From Aphelocoma coerulescens (taxonomy: Eukaryota > Chordata > Aves > Passeriformes > Corvidae): 64,000 bases of DNA. The stretch spans positions 17,769,578 to 17,833,577 of the forward strand of contig NC_091014.1 in the NCBI RefSeq assembly GCF_041296385.1, given 5' to 3'. The stretch's first letter is position 1. Each line of letters begins with the position of its first letter. The notes beneath the pieces were generated by a model, which was not told where the DNA came from, made no database searches, and saw nothing but the letters and a program-made list of their open reading frames with translations. Positions 36,501 through 49,519 of this stretch are shown piece after piece. Position numbers and translations under genes: made by a program.

Positions 36501-39500
36501 GAAGGATCACTGACTTTTTTTGACTCTGGATGTAATATTTTCCTTTATAATAGCAATTGGTGAAATTGATCTCAAAAGAGATGGAATTAATTCAAATGAT
36601 GAAAATTATGTGAGAGAGTTCTGTGTGAAGGTCCAGCATAGGACCTAACCTTCTATTAGTTAAACTCTGATAAAGGGGGTAGTGGAGGAAACCTTTCCCT
36701 GTGAATTTACCTTTGCCAGTGAAAGAAAATATTACATATAGTCCATTTGTAGTATTTTCAATGAGCCAATTCTCCCATAAGCTATTGAGAACAATTGAAA
36801 AAAAAAAATGAAATGCATTCAGATTTCCAGGAGCAAGTTGCAATCTTAAAAGTTCCTGTCTCTACTTTGCTGTAACAAACAATACTTTAACAATGTGCCC
36901 TAAATACATGACTACAGATTGCTTAAATTTGAAAATCCACACTGGATCAAAAGAGATGGTAATTTCATTCAACCTGAAGTGTTATTTACTTTCTGAACTG
37001 GTACCTAAATTATTGGTGTATGATGCCAAAAGGTAAATTATTTTGATCTAGATTTAATTTGAATTTCCTTGCATTTTAATTTGAATTACCTTGCAATTTT
37101 TTGTTTGACAGAGGATTTGGCATTCATTTCTTTTCTTCATTTTGAGGATCTTACACTTTTAATAATTGTGTTGCCTAATGCCCTAATCTGTTTATTACAC
37201 TATAACTTGAACAATGCCGCTTCTGTTCAAAATAAACAGATTTGGTATGTCTGTGAAATGGACTTACGCCTAGTAGGATGCTTTACCATTTAGAAAAGCT
37301 CAGAGGTTTCTGAATGCTTAAGAAATTATAATGCCAGTAGATTTAGCATTTGTATATCTGCAGGCTCATGCTTATTCAGTTGTATCAAGGCAGCTTAAGC
37401 TAATATCTAATCTTCTTATGGAATAGTTCTTCCTGTAACAACAGGATTGTGCATAACAAGCTTGAACAACCATGTGGCTCCACTGTTGTTTGAAAGGGAG
37501 GGAAGGAGGAGTTGCCTAACTTTTTATTCTTTACCAAATGTTTGATTATCCTTGCATAGGACAGCCCAAGAGTCTTGCTGTGGTACCATGTATCAAACTC
37601 ATATAAACCAAGAAGTCATGAAGAAATCATTGTCCACCTTGATGCGCTCCTTTATGCCACTATTTGATCAAATGGGGAAATAGACAAAAGCTGAAAAATT
37701 ATTTTGGTACTATATTGATTTTAGGTATATATGAAAATGGAAAAAATTGGATTAAATTTAGTTATCCATGTATTAGAAGGGAAAATGAATCAAAAAATTT
37801 TAGCAATGTTTTCCTGAAAAATGATATTAATTACATACTGAATTTGTTTTTGACAAAAAAACTGCTTCTGAAGCATGAAGTAGAAATCTAAATGGCATTA
37901 TCTTATTTCAAATTCATACTTCGTAGAAAAAAATGAGGAAACTTACTTGTATGCAGAGATTCAGTTCACTGCTCATTTTGCTCAGCACTTTCAGTTGTAC
38001 TCTATTGGCAGAATACCCTTAGGCTTCAAGGAAAAGTGTGGATCCTGTATAGCGGAAATGATAAACCAAAGGATTTAATAACTAAAGGAGCAGCATGCAT
38101 TACAAAAATCTAGAAAGAATTTCAAGGTGTGGTGTAAGGAGAAAACAGTGTGGGGAATCGGGTAGCTTTTGCTTTTTTGGAATGCAAAAGGCTAAATAAA
38201 TTTATCTCTTGTGCATTTCATTGATCTCATTGATGAGCAGAAATAACCTAACGGCAAAGATTAATCTACTTTCCAATCTACCTCCAGATATTGTCTTCTC
38301 TTTAACAAGTAGTGCAGCTAAAAGTATCCAACTAGAAAACCAATAACTTTCCTATGAAGCTCCTGATCAGGTTCATTATCACCTTTCAAAGTAAAATGAC
38401 TTAATTTTGTCCTCCTTGTTGCTTCATATACAAACCCTGTGGTTTTTTTCCTGCTTCTATTTTATAAACCCATACTTATTTTTGACCATGCTGAAACAAT
38501 ACTAAGTAATTTTATTGTAGGATGTTGGGTTATAAAATCATTAAATATCATACTTAAATTGAGGAACAAAGAGAGCATAGTATGACTTTTCAAAGTTTTT
38601 TTTGTAAGCTCTGCTACTTTGATGGGAAGTCACAGTTTTGTGATAACCAATTATTTCTTTCATTAATGAGGAATGTGTAACACAAGATATATGGTGTGTT
38701 TTCTAGAGTTAGATAAGAAAGGAAAAGATCATGCTATCTATTAAGTAACTTAAATGCTTTTTCCTTACTCAAAAATTTGAAAAATAAAATCAAAGATTTT
38801 GTTTATATATTCCTGATAGAGTTCCAAGAAATTTTTTTCCCATTTGTCATACAAATCCAAACTGAATTGTTCACGTTTTTTAGGAAAAAAGGAAAACATT
38901 TTCATATAATGCCTTGAAATGTACAATGTAGAAACTTCTGAGTGTAGGATAACATCCAAGAAAAATACTGACTCTACAAAGAGTTTATTTTTTTTAAATG
39001 CATGTTTTGCATATGCATTCTTATCTTGTTCATAGTTTTTCTGCATATTAAGATTTTGTCCTCTACCCAATGCATAATTAATATAGCAAAGTTATACAAA
39101 AGTAACAAAATAGAGACAACCTCTTGAAAGCAGATATTTAACATAAATTTTTCTCTTACTGGAAGCTAATCAGACATCATTTTGCGTGTAAGATCACCTT
39201 AATTTAAATAAAATACAGTCACAATGTGCAAAAAATGAACACCACCTTCACAATTATTGTTTCATGCAGCCAATTTACTCTCAGTAAAATATGACTTGAT
39301 TTTCTTTTAAAAATGAATTTACCTGGTTCACTCAGATTTGTTTTGTTTTGTCATAACTCAGTTGGGAATGTAACCAGTTTAGAAGGCTGCAGAAGTCTTA
39401 TGAATAAGCTTTGGAATCATAGAATGACTATGTTTTAGAGTGCCTATAGAAAAGTTATTTGCAGCTTGCCTGACCTCTCATTCATGCAGTGTAGCTGTAT

Positions 39501-42500
39501 CTGTTTCTTTTTCTCCCATGTCGTCAGCTTTTGTTCCTTTATTTCAAACACACTTAATTATATTTTATTCTTATCACCCCATTGAAGAGAAAGGATAATA
39601 ACAGGTCCATTAGACTTCATTAAACTGATGATAAAAGCCAGAAATTCTAAAGGAATATTTACAAGATGAATAAGTTTTAAATAAAAGTATGGCTTCTTGG
39701 ATCTTGTCATATCCTAATACATCTTTAGAGCTGTAACTAAAAAACCAGCAAATGGTCCTAATCTATTAAATATGAAAGAAAAATATGACAGAGGGATTAA
39801 AATTATAGTCAAACTCCCTCTATTTGTCATCAAAAAAATCATTATTTGCTCCAGGCTGTTCATTGTTATTAGTAGTTGAGCTATTTTTATTTCTTTGGTT
39901 TTACAGTTTGCAACTCAGATATCTGTCTCAAATTACTTTCAATGGGATGAATTACAAATTAATTATTATTTTTTCTTGAGCTCCTAAACTTCAAAGAATG
40001 AAATCTTTGAATGTTCTGGTTCCTATTTCGTATTAGATAAATGAGAATTTAGCATCCAAATAGAACAGTAGTTGCATGCATACTTTTGCGGATCTGGGCT
40101 CGTCATTATTACAGAGAAAAGAGGGGCAGCATATTGACCAAAGATGGACTAACCATGCCATGGAGAGTTTAGATGCTGGAAAGCACAGCACTGGTATAGA
40201 GATAAGATTTTTTTTTTTAATAGAAGACGTATTATAGCTTCCTCTTTCCTTGCTAATAATTAAAAAATGAATGAATTTTTAACAACAATGTAAAAACCTA
40301 TCAAAATGGATAAAATGTTTTTTTAGATAGCACATGAACCATTCAACTTGGTGCAACAGGGAATCAAGGATATAGAAGACTGGATTAAACTGAAACCACG
40401 TTTGTTCTTTACATGGAAAATGTAAACATTTTTAATTCTAATAAAAATAAAATTACTCTTCTAAATCCTCACAATTTACAAGGTAAGTCTATCCATAGCT
40501 TATGATAGCTGTGGAGGGGCCTCCACACAGACAGTGTCTTCTGTATCTGTTAGGAGCAGAATTTACTCTTACAGAAGGTGAACCTGGCCATTGTCAGCAG
40601 CATGGTGCTAGACTAGATGAATCACCAGTCTAGTAACTTTCTTCCTTTGTTGCAAATAAGAGAGATGCTTTATAGGATTATTGGGAGATAATAGGATGAT
40701 ATAGTGAGAAATCTTTTGAGGTGATAGTGGTCAGTTGGCTTAAATTTTCTCTCACTCTTGGTATTAACTGAATATATGGGATGCACATTTGAAAGTGTAA
40801 CAGTGTCGGAAGAAAGAACAGATGTCAGACTATTTTTGAATTTCTGCCGAAGTTTTATAAAGTTTAGTTCTTGGAACCTTTTGAAGCTTTCCAGAGTTTG
40901 AATCAAATTACTGTGGTTGCAAATTCTATCACTTTTATGTTGCTCTCTGTTATTTTGCCTCTCTTTTAGATGTGTTTTTTTTTAATTTTTTTAATATAAT
41001 GCATGAGTCCAAAGATCATTTCAGGGATGATATATGTATTTTAGTTTTGTAGACCTCCACATTTCCTAGCTTTTCTCTCCTGACAAGTTCCAGCAGGCTG
41101 ACCTATTGTTCCTATTCACTTTAACTATATGTATGCTGAGCCTCTTAGCAGTGCACCAGAGATATAATAGGGTTTTTTTCTCATCTTTGCAAGGCACAGC
41201 TGAAAAATTGGACCCAACAGTACGCTGTCTCAAAAGCTTATATAATCTCACCTCATTGTTAGTGTAATATAAAGAGTCTTCTAGTATAATTTTGCATTTC
41301 AGTGACGTTAATTCTGGTCTTTCATTAAACTGCCATTGTGATCTAAGCTTCTAATGGAAATTTAGAAATATTTCATCACCTGCGTATTTTCAGAGCCATA
41401 GCTATTAGACCAGAAGTGATAGTTTCTTACTTAGGCATGAAGAATTCTTTGAACATTTATGCTAATTTAAATGTTTTTTTTAGTTTTAAAATTTGAACTA
41501 CATAACATTTGCATTATATGTTTAGAAATGAGATTCCCCCTTATCTTTTGCTCTCTAGAAAAGGACACAAGTTCCTTAAAGAAAGTTTCTTAACATGAAA
41601 GTAAATCTGACTAGTCTCAATGATACCAAGAGTTAGGAAATACCTAACTGGTCCTAACTGGAGAGTCAGGACCTCCAAATGGGAAAGGAACAAAAGGTTT
41701 GGTGATGTTTAGAATAGCAAAGAGAAGGCATGAGAGGATATAGAATTTTTGACTAGAACAGAGAAGTGAGTCAGACGTGAGGCCAATGTCTGAAAGTGTA
41801 TAACTGGTTTCTTTCACTCAAGAGGCATCGTTACACAGATATGTGGAAATTCTCCAAACAGAAGCCATTGCTGTGATGGTTTTCTGCTACACTTTTGTGA
41901 AGCTTAGCTTTTTTATTTTTCTTTGCTCCTTCTTGGGCAGATGGACTATGTTGGCCCCATTTGGCATCAGATTCTCTTGGGAGAGGAGGAAGGAATTTAG
42001 AAGATGTGTCTCCATGGAGTGCAAAGTTGTGTATCTGGGCAGGTGGGAAGATAAGCTTAGGAGAGCCATACATATTTCCATCTTCCCTAAGGCATTCGTT
42101 GTGGATGCTGCTGTTAGTAATGTAGGCAGATACTGCTACTCATTCATGTCTCAGTTCCTGGGTTCTGTATTGTGAAAGCATTGTAACAGATGCTCAGCAA
42201 AAAAGATTCCTCAAGAGGAGGGGCTATGACAAACCCAAGCCCTGGTCTGTTTATGTTGTAGTCCAAAGTGGCTCTAGCCTCATAGTCTTGCTAAAAATGA
42301 TGGGGTTTTCTTGAACAGACATGCCAAGAATTGTACTTTCTTTAAAAATGTGCACTGAAAATCTACATAAAAGGGATGCAGAAAGTAGAAAAAAAAAGGC
42401 CAAGAATTTTTGCAAGGATGGATATTATTCTTGTCAAATTGCATCAAATTCACTCTTAAGCTTAATTGTACTTAATGGCTCAGAAGGAGGCTTTAGTCCT

Positions 42501-44792
42501 AGTGACTGACAGAAACCCTGTGACTATGACTATTAAAAATAAATTCTTAGGTTGAGTCCAATTTGAATTAGAATAAACAATCTCTTATTTTCTGATTAAG
42601 CGATGAGGGTTTTAATGAGCTCAGACACAGGGATGACTTAGTGAAAATTCCTTTACAATAGAGTCCAATGGTTATGATATAAATATTTTGTTGCTCAACA
42701 CACATAGTTTAAATATGACTCTGATAAATGGTCTCTGGTCTCCGCATGGTCAGTGGAGAGATTCCAGGTAATTTCAAGGACATGTAACTTACTTTAGACA
42801 CTACAGTACATTTCCAAGGGTATTTTGTCTTAAAACATATAAAATTAACAGTAGTTTAATAATTCTAGAAGACCTGAAATCTTAAGATTTTTTTCCAAAT
42901 TATGGAGTACCTTTGTTTAAAAATGGTGGAAAAAGTAACAAGTTCATATTCTTGTTACTAGACTGCCCTCATCAGACAGTGCTCCATTTCCTAATTTATG
43001 GAAAGACTCACAGATCTTCATCCCTTGGAGCCTTGAAGGCTGTGTTCTGTCAGTTACTGCGTCTCATGTTGTCATTGGTATAGTAAGAGATTAAATCACA
43101 TTTTTTGGTGCTTTCCTCTAACATTAGCTTTAGCCTTGTAAAGATGATGTGAATCTATTACATGTACAATTTGGGTAAGGTTTTGCTGAATGACACTTGC
43201 TGCTCAAACAGCAAAATACTGCATTAATAGTCATCATACATTATGTTCTCAAGCTAATCTCTTCATAGGATTTCAGCTGAAGATCGCTTAGCTTCTCAGT
43301 CAGGCTTTAATTACTTCAGAGGCTTACAAGGAATCTATGAATCTAATAATTCAGGCGTCTTGAAACTGGATTATTCAAGGATTATTGGTTTTCTGTGGTT
43401 ACTTGTAATTAGCCACCTGATTTTGGCTTTTTCCATCTCTTGGGGAGAGAACATATCTGTCTTAATATAGCACAGGACTGAGACTCCAGTCCTGTTAGTT
43501 TAGCTCTCTGATTTGTGTGTAGAGCATACTTCAAAAGGCACTTGACTTACCTGTGTGTAAATTTCTCTGTTGATAGCAATGTTGATCACAATGCTAAACC
43601 TTCTTTGTAAAACATTTTGCATTGATAAAAGCTCTGCATAGGACTAAGGACTTTTTTTATCATATCTAGTTAGCAGAAGCAGATCAACTAAGACAAACAG
43701 TGAAATAGAAAAAAATAAATACCGTGATAAACTTGATACATATAAGCTACTCTTGATAAGGAAGTCGTATCAGTGCTAATGAGGCCAATCTCAATTAAGG
43801 GGACTGTTTGTGTCAAAAATATTTTTAGCTGCTGATCTGACCTTATTTATGCATCCATCACTGTACTATATGAGAATCATAAATATCATGCATTAAATCA
43901 GTATTAAGCACACACGTTGTAAGAACCCAGCATGTGTAAGCCAGCACTGATGCTCTTGCGTAGCCCGTATTTATAACTTCACCAAACTGTCATCTCATCG
44001 CTCTAGTGTGTGCACTTCATGCAAGCTACATGGTTCAGTGATTCTTTCTAAGAACATTTTAGGTAGAAGTACCTTAGCACATGGGAGACAGTAATGAAGG
44101 AAGGAAAAAGGGAAACTGATCCCACCTGGACTGATGTACAACAGAATTTTCCTTAACTATGAGGCTGTCTATTCACTGATGGAAAGTCCCTATTATTTGC
44201 TGCACAGCTGTCTTACTAAAAAATAGCCATTTTTTTGTCTGCATAAGATATAAAAACACATAAAGCTACCTGATATCTTCCAAGGAGTAGATAAGCTTGG
44301 TTGTCTGCTAGAAACTATTTAATTGTGTGTTTATAATTTTTGAAATGACAAAGGACAGAGGATAGTCAATTAAACAGATGTAGCACTTGAAGCCAAGGAG
44401 GCAATTACTTATTTTTCAGTGATTCAGGCTACCAGCTTGCCAAACTATAGAGCAATATCTTCTGAAACATTAACATTTCTTTCTGAGCATTTTTAAATTA
44501 ATCCTTCATGTTCTTTCTTATGGTATTAATCCTCTTTGGCTAGTTTAGCTTCTTCTTTCTCAGTGTTTAAGCAGAATTTAATAAAAACAATAGATTACAA
44601 AAAGATAACATACATCTTGTTATTTATGTTTTCTGTGTGGTTTTTAAGTATGTACTACATGTATTTATTCTCCAAATAGTTCTCCTAGTTTAATAGCATA
44701 ATTCATTACAGATACTGGCTTTTCATTTTATGGAGAAAAATCATGAAGCTGGTAGTAGCAGTGTAAAGGAAAAAAAAAAAATCTGTCAAAAT
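33559..44792. other. Long intronic stretch with nothing notable
   Basis: About 11 kb of AT-rich intron with no insert I can name apart from short A-rich strings (for example 34099-34137) and T runs. A very small CR1-tail-like string (GGAATCATAGAATGACTATG at about 39413) is too short to call. Frames of 80-110 codons (38765-39070 and 41843-42175) look random. Confidence 0.5.
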
Positions 44793-45577
44793 GGAATCAC
44801 AGAATCATAGCATCATAGAATATATAAAATTGGAAGGGACTCATAAGGATCACTGAGTCCCACTCTCTGGTCCTTGCAGGACTACCTAAAACTAAACCAT
44901 ATGGGCAAGAGTATTTTTCAGACACTCCTTGAACTCTTGACAGGCTTGGTGCCACAACCACTTCCCAGGGGAGACTGTTCCAGTGATTGACCACTCTCTT
45001 AGTGAAGAACCTTTTCCTAATGTCCAACCTGAATTTCCTTATATGCAGCTTTATTCCATTTCCTTCTGTCCTATCACTAGTCAACAGAGAGAAGAGGTCA
45101 GCACTTGCCCCTCCACTTACCTTTCTGGGGAAGTTGTAGTAACTTCAGTGATGTCTCCCCTCAGTCTCCTCCAGGCCCAACAAACTAAGTGACCTCAGCC
45201 AGTGTTCGAATGGCTTCCCCTCCAGACCCTTCAGCATCTTCTAGACCCCCTTTGGATGCTCTCTAAGAATTTTATATCCTATGTGGCATCTAAAACTGCC
45301 CCCAGCACTCGAGGTGAGGCTGCCCCAGTGCAGAGCAGAGTGGGACAGTCTCCTCCCTTGTCCAGCTGGTGATGCTGTGCCTGATGCCCCCCAGGACACG
45401 CTTGGCCCTCCTGGCTGCCAGGGCACTGCTGACTCACGTTCAACTTGTCATTGACCAGACCTCCAGGTCCCTTTCTGTGAGGCTGCTCTCTGGCCTCTCA
45501 TTCCCCAGTTCCTATGTATAACCAAGATTTTCCAGTCCCACGTGGAGAATCCAGCACTTGCTCTTGCTAAATTTTAT
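44793..45577 (-). mobile_element. CR1 LINE fragment, antisense (0.8 kb)
   Basis: The + strand starts with repeated ATCATAG/ATCACAG octamer-like units (GGAATCACAGAATCATAGCA), the reversed CR1 3' microsatellite. TGGAAGGGACTCATAAGGAT follows. Minus-strand code for the ORF2 tail is readable ([20 protein letters not shown], then [19 protein letters not shown]). The fragment extends past 45300 into blocks such as 'CCCAGCACTCGAGGTGAGGC' and ends near 45577 with CTTGCTCTTGCTAAATT. It has frameshifts and is 5' truncated. Confidence 0.93.
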
Positions 45578-48500
45578 ACATTCATGTAAAATTGTTGAAG
45601 GCTCAAGAAGATTATATTTCCAGAGTTTAAACTGAGAATTGCTATTGCCTAGGACAAGATTTCTCTCTGAATAGTCCACAGATATTTTTTATTGGATGTG
45701 ATAATGGACTCTCTTGTGTCCCTAATGAACACTACATGAGAAAAACACTTTCTGTTCTAAACACTAGAAATGTCTGTTGCCTTTGTGTTGTGTTATCACG
45801 TAAGCCTAGATTTAGTTCTCTTTATAATGAAACAAAAAAATATTCATCTTTTTTGCATGCTAAAGTGACAAATATGTCACTTAATTTTAAGATTCAAAAG
45901 TCTGCTTTGTGCAAATATGTTGTGGGCTTGGTACAGTCATGGAATAGGAACTTGATTTCATTTTAGGTACTGAACAAGTGCTTGATACAGATACTTCCTT
46001 TCAGAAAATTTACAATTCAGCTGTAAGACTACAGATAAGAAAATAAATTCTGAGAGGACCAGAGGGGAATAATGTCAGTATGAGGAATGGCAGTCACAGC
46101 ATACCATGCATATTATTAAATTGGAGTATTTTCTTTATACAGACTTTTAATATAAGAAAGGGGAATGACAGTGTAGGGGCTTTTCCCATTTATGTCAGGG
46201 TATAGTATAAGGAGTTGATACTGATTTATGAGTGGTACAGAACTTGAAACTTGACTTTCCAGAAACTGCTCCTCTGAGGCAATACAGTTAGCAGCTCTCT
46301 GAATGGAACTAGCAGCTCTGTGTATTTCACTGAGGGAAGATAAAGACTAAAGATCCCAAATGCTAGATTAGCGTCCTTTTCTCTGGTGGAATCAGATAGA
46401 TCCTCGGGGCTTTCAAGGTTTGGATGCAAAATGTAATCCTTTTTTTTAGGATTTTTATTTGCATGGTGAGAGTTTAGTTACAGGGATCTTGATGGATGAA
46501 TTATATGAGTAGTTTTGATGTATATCCATTTTTCATATTAAAATATGGCTTCAAAATCTGTAACTTCATTGTTTTGAACAAATGAATTTTCAAAAAAAAA
46601 TTCAGTTAATATTCAAAATGAAAAGTAGGTGTGCTCTAGATTCTCTTATGTGGTGTGATAGCATGAACACCAGGATATGGATGAAATGTATAAGTGAATA
46701 ATCATCTTGCATACCAGTCCTGCTAAGTGTCTTCAGCTTAATGAATGATATGGAAGATGAGGAGACTCAGCATCAGCCTGGATAAGCTTGTAAGTGCTGT
46801 TTATCTCCATTTTCCCTCTATTTATTAATTTCACTTACAACTTTGAGATAGTCACTTTTAGGAAACTCATCCATACAGGATAGTGAAGACAATTTCTATG
46901 CTGCTTATCGTTACATCTTTCCTGGTCTTTACAAGATTAGACAATGTCTTGTGAATTCATTTACATGTTGATTACACTGACATTATGTGTCCTCTGGAGA
47001 TTTTTTGCAGGAGAAGAATGACATGATCACTGTTGAGTACTGTGAATAGACTTAACTAGATTGCAACATGGCACTTTTATTGGAGGAGGAGATTTCATTT
47101 AAAAATATACTATGAAATTTGTTCTTCTTAAATGCTGAACTGATGAATCCTTTTATTCAGCTTTTGTTTCTTGAATGTGTCATTTAGGAAATTAACAGAG
47201 ATCTGTTTGCTGGAACTGTGGTTTGTCTGACAGTGAGCACTCAAGGTGTTGTAGTGTTTTTTATATTCTACAAGGTTTTTTTCCTTGATACTTCTGTATT
47301 TTGACTGTCCATCTTTTATAAAACATCCTTTTTATGAAAAGAAACTAGGAACACAGTATCACAGCCTGTAAAAGCAATTCGAACTGGATGGAAAAGTTTT
47401 CATGAAAAAACTTAGCATTACATTTCGGGTCCAGCACTCAGTCTCTTGCAGTTGTTCCCAAGTTGCAATTGTGACATGTTGCCTTGTAGCCCTGTTCTTG
47501 TACACGCTCTGATAGCACCTTGAGTAGTGCTTAATTACCATGCAGATGAGGGGAGAGACTTTTCATAGATAGTATGCTTCCCTTAAGATAGAAGCATATC
47601 TCTTCAAGCACCTAAGATAAAGAAAAATAGTTACTAGCTATACCTGCTTATAGAGCAGGTAAAAGTAAAAAAGATTTAAAAAATCAGTGGTAGTGTCAGC
47701 TTCGGGAATAAAAAAAGTACACAAGACTTCTCCCAACACCTAAGTAATTGCATATTTTAGAGGAGATAGAAGTTGCTGGAATTGTTATGAGAGTTTTATG
47801 TCTTAGAGCCTGATCTTTGTTGACTAGACATCTGGAGTATTTCCCTGTAGTCTGTGGCTTAGTCAGTATTTATAGAGATGTAAGAACTAAATTTGACTTT
47901 AGAAGTTCTACATTTAAACTTTCTTAACACTCTTACACTGTTGTTCCTCCTAAATATGCAAGTCTTTTCAGCTGCCAGGATTTGTGAATTCCTTCCGAAG
48001 AGGCACTTAGTGTGTGAGAATGTAATACGCGTATATATTTCATTATCTAATTGAATAGCTATGTTTGGAATGACTTAAGAGAGAGTAGATTGCACTGAGA
48101 TCTTTTCACCCTGATCTGGACTTCACTTTAAATGAGCTTCCATAACAAACTTGTAGTGACTTGGATGAGAGTCAGTAATTATTGCAGGTAGATGCTTCTG
48201 TTAAATGTAGGTAAAAAACAGGTGAAGGTTGCAGTTTGTGGTCATGTGAGTAAGACATGGTGACATTAAAGATTTCCATATATTAGGTATGTAGCTCTTA
48301 AAAATAGTACCAGAAACAAGGAAATATTAGGGATGATGTATTTTTGAAAAGCTGGGCAGTTAGTTCACACTTAAGCATTTTTTCACCATCATGAATGTTA
48401 GAAGTATGGGCTGCACCTGAAGCTTAGTCAAAAAATTCTACTTTCACCCTTCATTTTAGGACATATATTAAATGTTTTTCAAAAAATAAAATGGTAAGTT

Positions 48501-48895
48501 TACAATCCTGTATTCTGGATAAAGCATTACTAACACCAGAAATATTAGTAGAAATGTTTTTATTTCTAAAGACTGTCATTTCAGCTGGAACATAAGGTAT
48601 CTTGGTTACTGTGTTGCAGCTGCAAGTGCTGGTTCATTGTCATCGTAATAAGGAGGGCACTCACACTGTGGAACACCACTTAAAATGCCATTTATCAGAG
48701 CTAAGACTGTAAAGGAGAAGGTCTTTTGAGATTTTACAGGATTTTCTTAAAATAAAACAGTTCTATTAATAAATTCTACTGTCAAAAAAAAAAAAAAAAA
48801 ATTATGTTCACATGAGTACTTCCCACCTTTTTGCCTAAATACAATCCCCGTACTGAGTGGGAGCTGCCTGCAGGCTCCTGTGTTACCCTGGGTGG
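45578..48895. other. Intronic stretch with nothing notable
   Basis: AT-rich intron with no recognised repeat or gene. At 48784-48801 there is a run of 18 A, about 95 bases before the minisatellite. Confidence 0.5.
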
Positions 48896-49519
48896 GCTGT
48901 GGTTCTCCTGCAGCCAGGGGTACACACAGCTCAGCACAGCTGAGGTTCTCCTGCAGCCAGGGGTACACACAGCTCAGCACAGCTGAGGTTCTCCTGCAGC
49001 CAGGGGTACACACAGCTCAGCACAGCTGAGGTTCTCCTGCAGCCAGGGGTACACACAGCACAGCACAGCTGAGGTTCTCCTGCAGCCAGGGGTACACACA
49101 GCACAGCACAGCTGAGGTTCTCCTGCAGCCAGGGGTACACACAGCACAGCACAGCTGAGGTTCTCCTGCAGCCAGGGGTACACACAGCCCAGCACAGCTC
49201 AGCACAGCACAGCTCAGCACAGCACAGCACAGCACAGCTGAGGTTCTCCTGCAGCCAGGGGTACACACAGCACAGCTCAGCACAGCACAGCTCAGCACAG
49301 CACAGCACAGCACAGCACAGCTGAGGTTCTCCTGCAGCCAGGGGTACACACAGCTCAGCACAGCTCAGCACAGCCCAGCACAGCACAGCTCAGCACAGCA
49401 CAGCTGAGGTTCTCCTGCAGCCAGGGGTACACACAGCTCAGCACAGCTGAGGTTCTCCTGCAGCCAGGGGTACACGCAGCACAGCTCAGCACAGCACAGC
49501 ACAGCACAGCACAGCACAG
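48896..49519 (+). repeat. Minisatellite, 43-bp unit with embedded CAGCA/CAGCT pentamers
   Basis: Eleven copies of the core GGTTCTCCTGCAGCCAGGGG start at 48901, 48944, 48987, 49030, 49073, 49116, 49159, 49242, 49325, 49408 and 49451. Nearest spacings are 43 bases (seven times) or exactly 83 (three times, 49159 to 49408). The added 40 bases equal eight CAGCA/CAGCT pentamers. Each unit is the core, then TACACACAG, then a pentamer run ending GCTGA. The array ends in an uninterrupted CAGCA run to 49519. Because 43 is not a multiple of 3 and the unit lacks stops on the minus strand, all three minus frames stay open for up to 151 codons. That explains the repetitive open frames; no gene is implied. 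Confidence 0.97.

Noticed and set aside
39410..39445. CR1 3'-tail-like string (GGAATCATAGAATGACTATG)
   Set aside because: Too short, with no further CR1 landmarks on either side.
41843..42175. 110-codon frame on the + strand with overlapping antisense frames
   Set aside because: Frames are open on both strands over the same interval and no product resembles a known protein. Most likely chance.
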